61,505 nucleotides of DNA, from NCBI GenBank assembly GCA_900546365.1, contig URCF01000012.1, positions 1 to 61,505 on the forward strand. The letters are read 5' to 3'. Shown piece after piece: positions 61,326 to 61,505 of the stretch. Below the pieces are notes generated by a model. That model searched no databases, was not told the origin of the DNA, and saw only the letters and a program-made list of their open reading frames with translations. The number at the start of each line of letters is the position of its first letter. The stretch's first letter is position 1. A program made the translations under genes and the position numbers. The DNA is from an uncultured Porphyromonadaceae bacterium (GTDB lineage: Bacteria > Bacteroidota > Bacteroidia > Bacteroidales > Muribaculaceae).

Positions 61326-61505
61326 TTCCCCTGACTCACCTTGAATAATATTCTGCGCTCCTCCGGCGTCAATGACCCATGGCCCGAACGGCGTATTTTG
61401 GACAATATCTGCTCGGTGGATATATCGCTCTGTCCCAATCTTGTTGCCGGGCGGATGGTGCGGAACTTCCACCGCCGCATCTGCCATCCGGCGCACAGCC
61501 CTGTG
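61322..61505 (-). CDS. Rhomboid-family intramembrane protease, C-terminal fragment (cut by window edge)
   Basis: The minus strand is open from the window edge to TGA at 61322. The 60 visible residues include RPATRLGQSDISTEQILSKI and RRSGHGSLTPEERRILFKVS. This is the soluble tail found after the rhomboid membrane domain in Bacteroidetes, with its LxxKIxxSGxxSLTxEE pattern. The catalytic Ser/His region lies outside the window. Stop and EEP start overlap. Confidence 0.75.
   Translation of the reverse strand, partial: TGLCAGWQMRRWKFRTIRPATRLGQSDISTEQILSKIRRSGHGSLTPEERRILFKVSQGK

Overview
The window (61,505 bases) looks like a chromosomal stretch of a Bacteroidales bacterium, probably Muribaculaceae; the family-level call is inference. 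The evidence is a serine palmitoyltransferase (sphingolipid synthesis), outer-membrane barrel and OmpA-type proteins, DUF3857/transglutaminase proteins, GH5/GH29 glycan hydrolases, and many promoters with the Bacteroidetes -7 box TAnnTTTG. Genes are tightly packed, with many ATGA or TAATG overlaps and three tail-to-tail overlaps. No CRISPR array, prophage or complete insertion sequence was seen.

Layout. (i) 1-~515 does not fit the rest. It carries the end of a TrkA/KtrA-type potassium-uptake protein and the start of a TrmH-family RNA methyltransferase, an arrangement typical of Firmicutes, fused inside the tail of pnp. I read it as a chimeric join. (ii) 0.5-8 kb: pnp, a patatin lipase, a GH13 amylase, and prs coupled to a secreted GH5 mannanase-like enzyme. 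(iii) 8-20.6 kb: serine palmitoyltransferase; a secreted EEP-family enzyme with a glutaminyl-cyclase-like M28 lipoprotein; an operon mtaB / lipid A-type acyltransferase / glycosyltransferase; an acyl-CoA ligase; a cation/proton antiporter; tatD / polyprenyl synthase / lipoprotein. (iv) 20.7-27.6 kb: a sigma-factor operon with two membrane proteins, then a calcium-type P-ATPase, a beta-barrel protein and ligA. (v) 27.6-34.7 kb: a possible small RNA, the mtnN-luxS-AlbA_2 operon, an esterase, and two tandem DUF3857 proteins of which one has lost its transglutaminase triad.

(vi) 34.8-36.3 kb: a small islet with an acidic coiled-coil protein, a higBA toxin-antitoxin pair with a clear palindromic operator, and tRNA-Ser(GCT). 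(vii) 36.4-42 kb: mltG, a DUF2007 protein, an AI-2E-family transporter, an MFS transporter and an OmpA-family protein. (viii) 42-46.2 kb: four glycosyltransferases, presumably for surface glycan. (ix) 46.2-51.8 kb: mutS, an aminotransferase and an S41 peptidase. The last 39 bases of the aminotransferase gene are repeated almost exactly as the last 39 bases of the S41 gene, a clear sign of insertion or duplication. (x) 51.8-54.9 kb: serC-serA and asnA, separated by a strong hairpin. (xi) 55-61.5 kb: a GH29 fucosidase pair, then a rhomboid / EEP / M3 peptidase operon.

Most of the window is ordinary core metabolism and envelope biology. The strongest unusual signals are the chimeric left end, the aminotransferase/S41 direct repeat, the higBA promoter-operator architecture, the active/inactive DUF3857 pair, and a promoter-plus-hairpin locus upstream of ligA that may be a small RNA. 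I did not find a clearly new multi-gene system.
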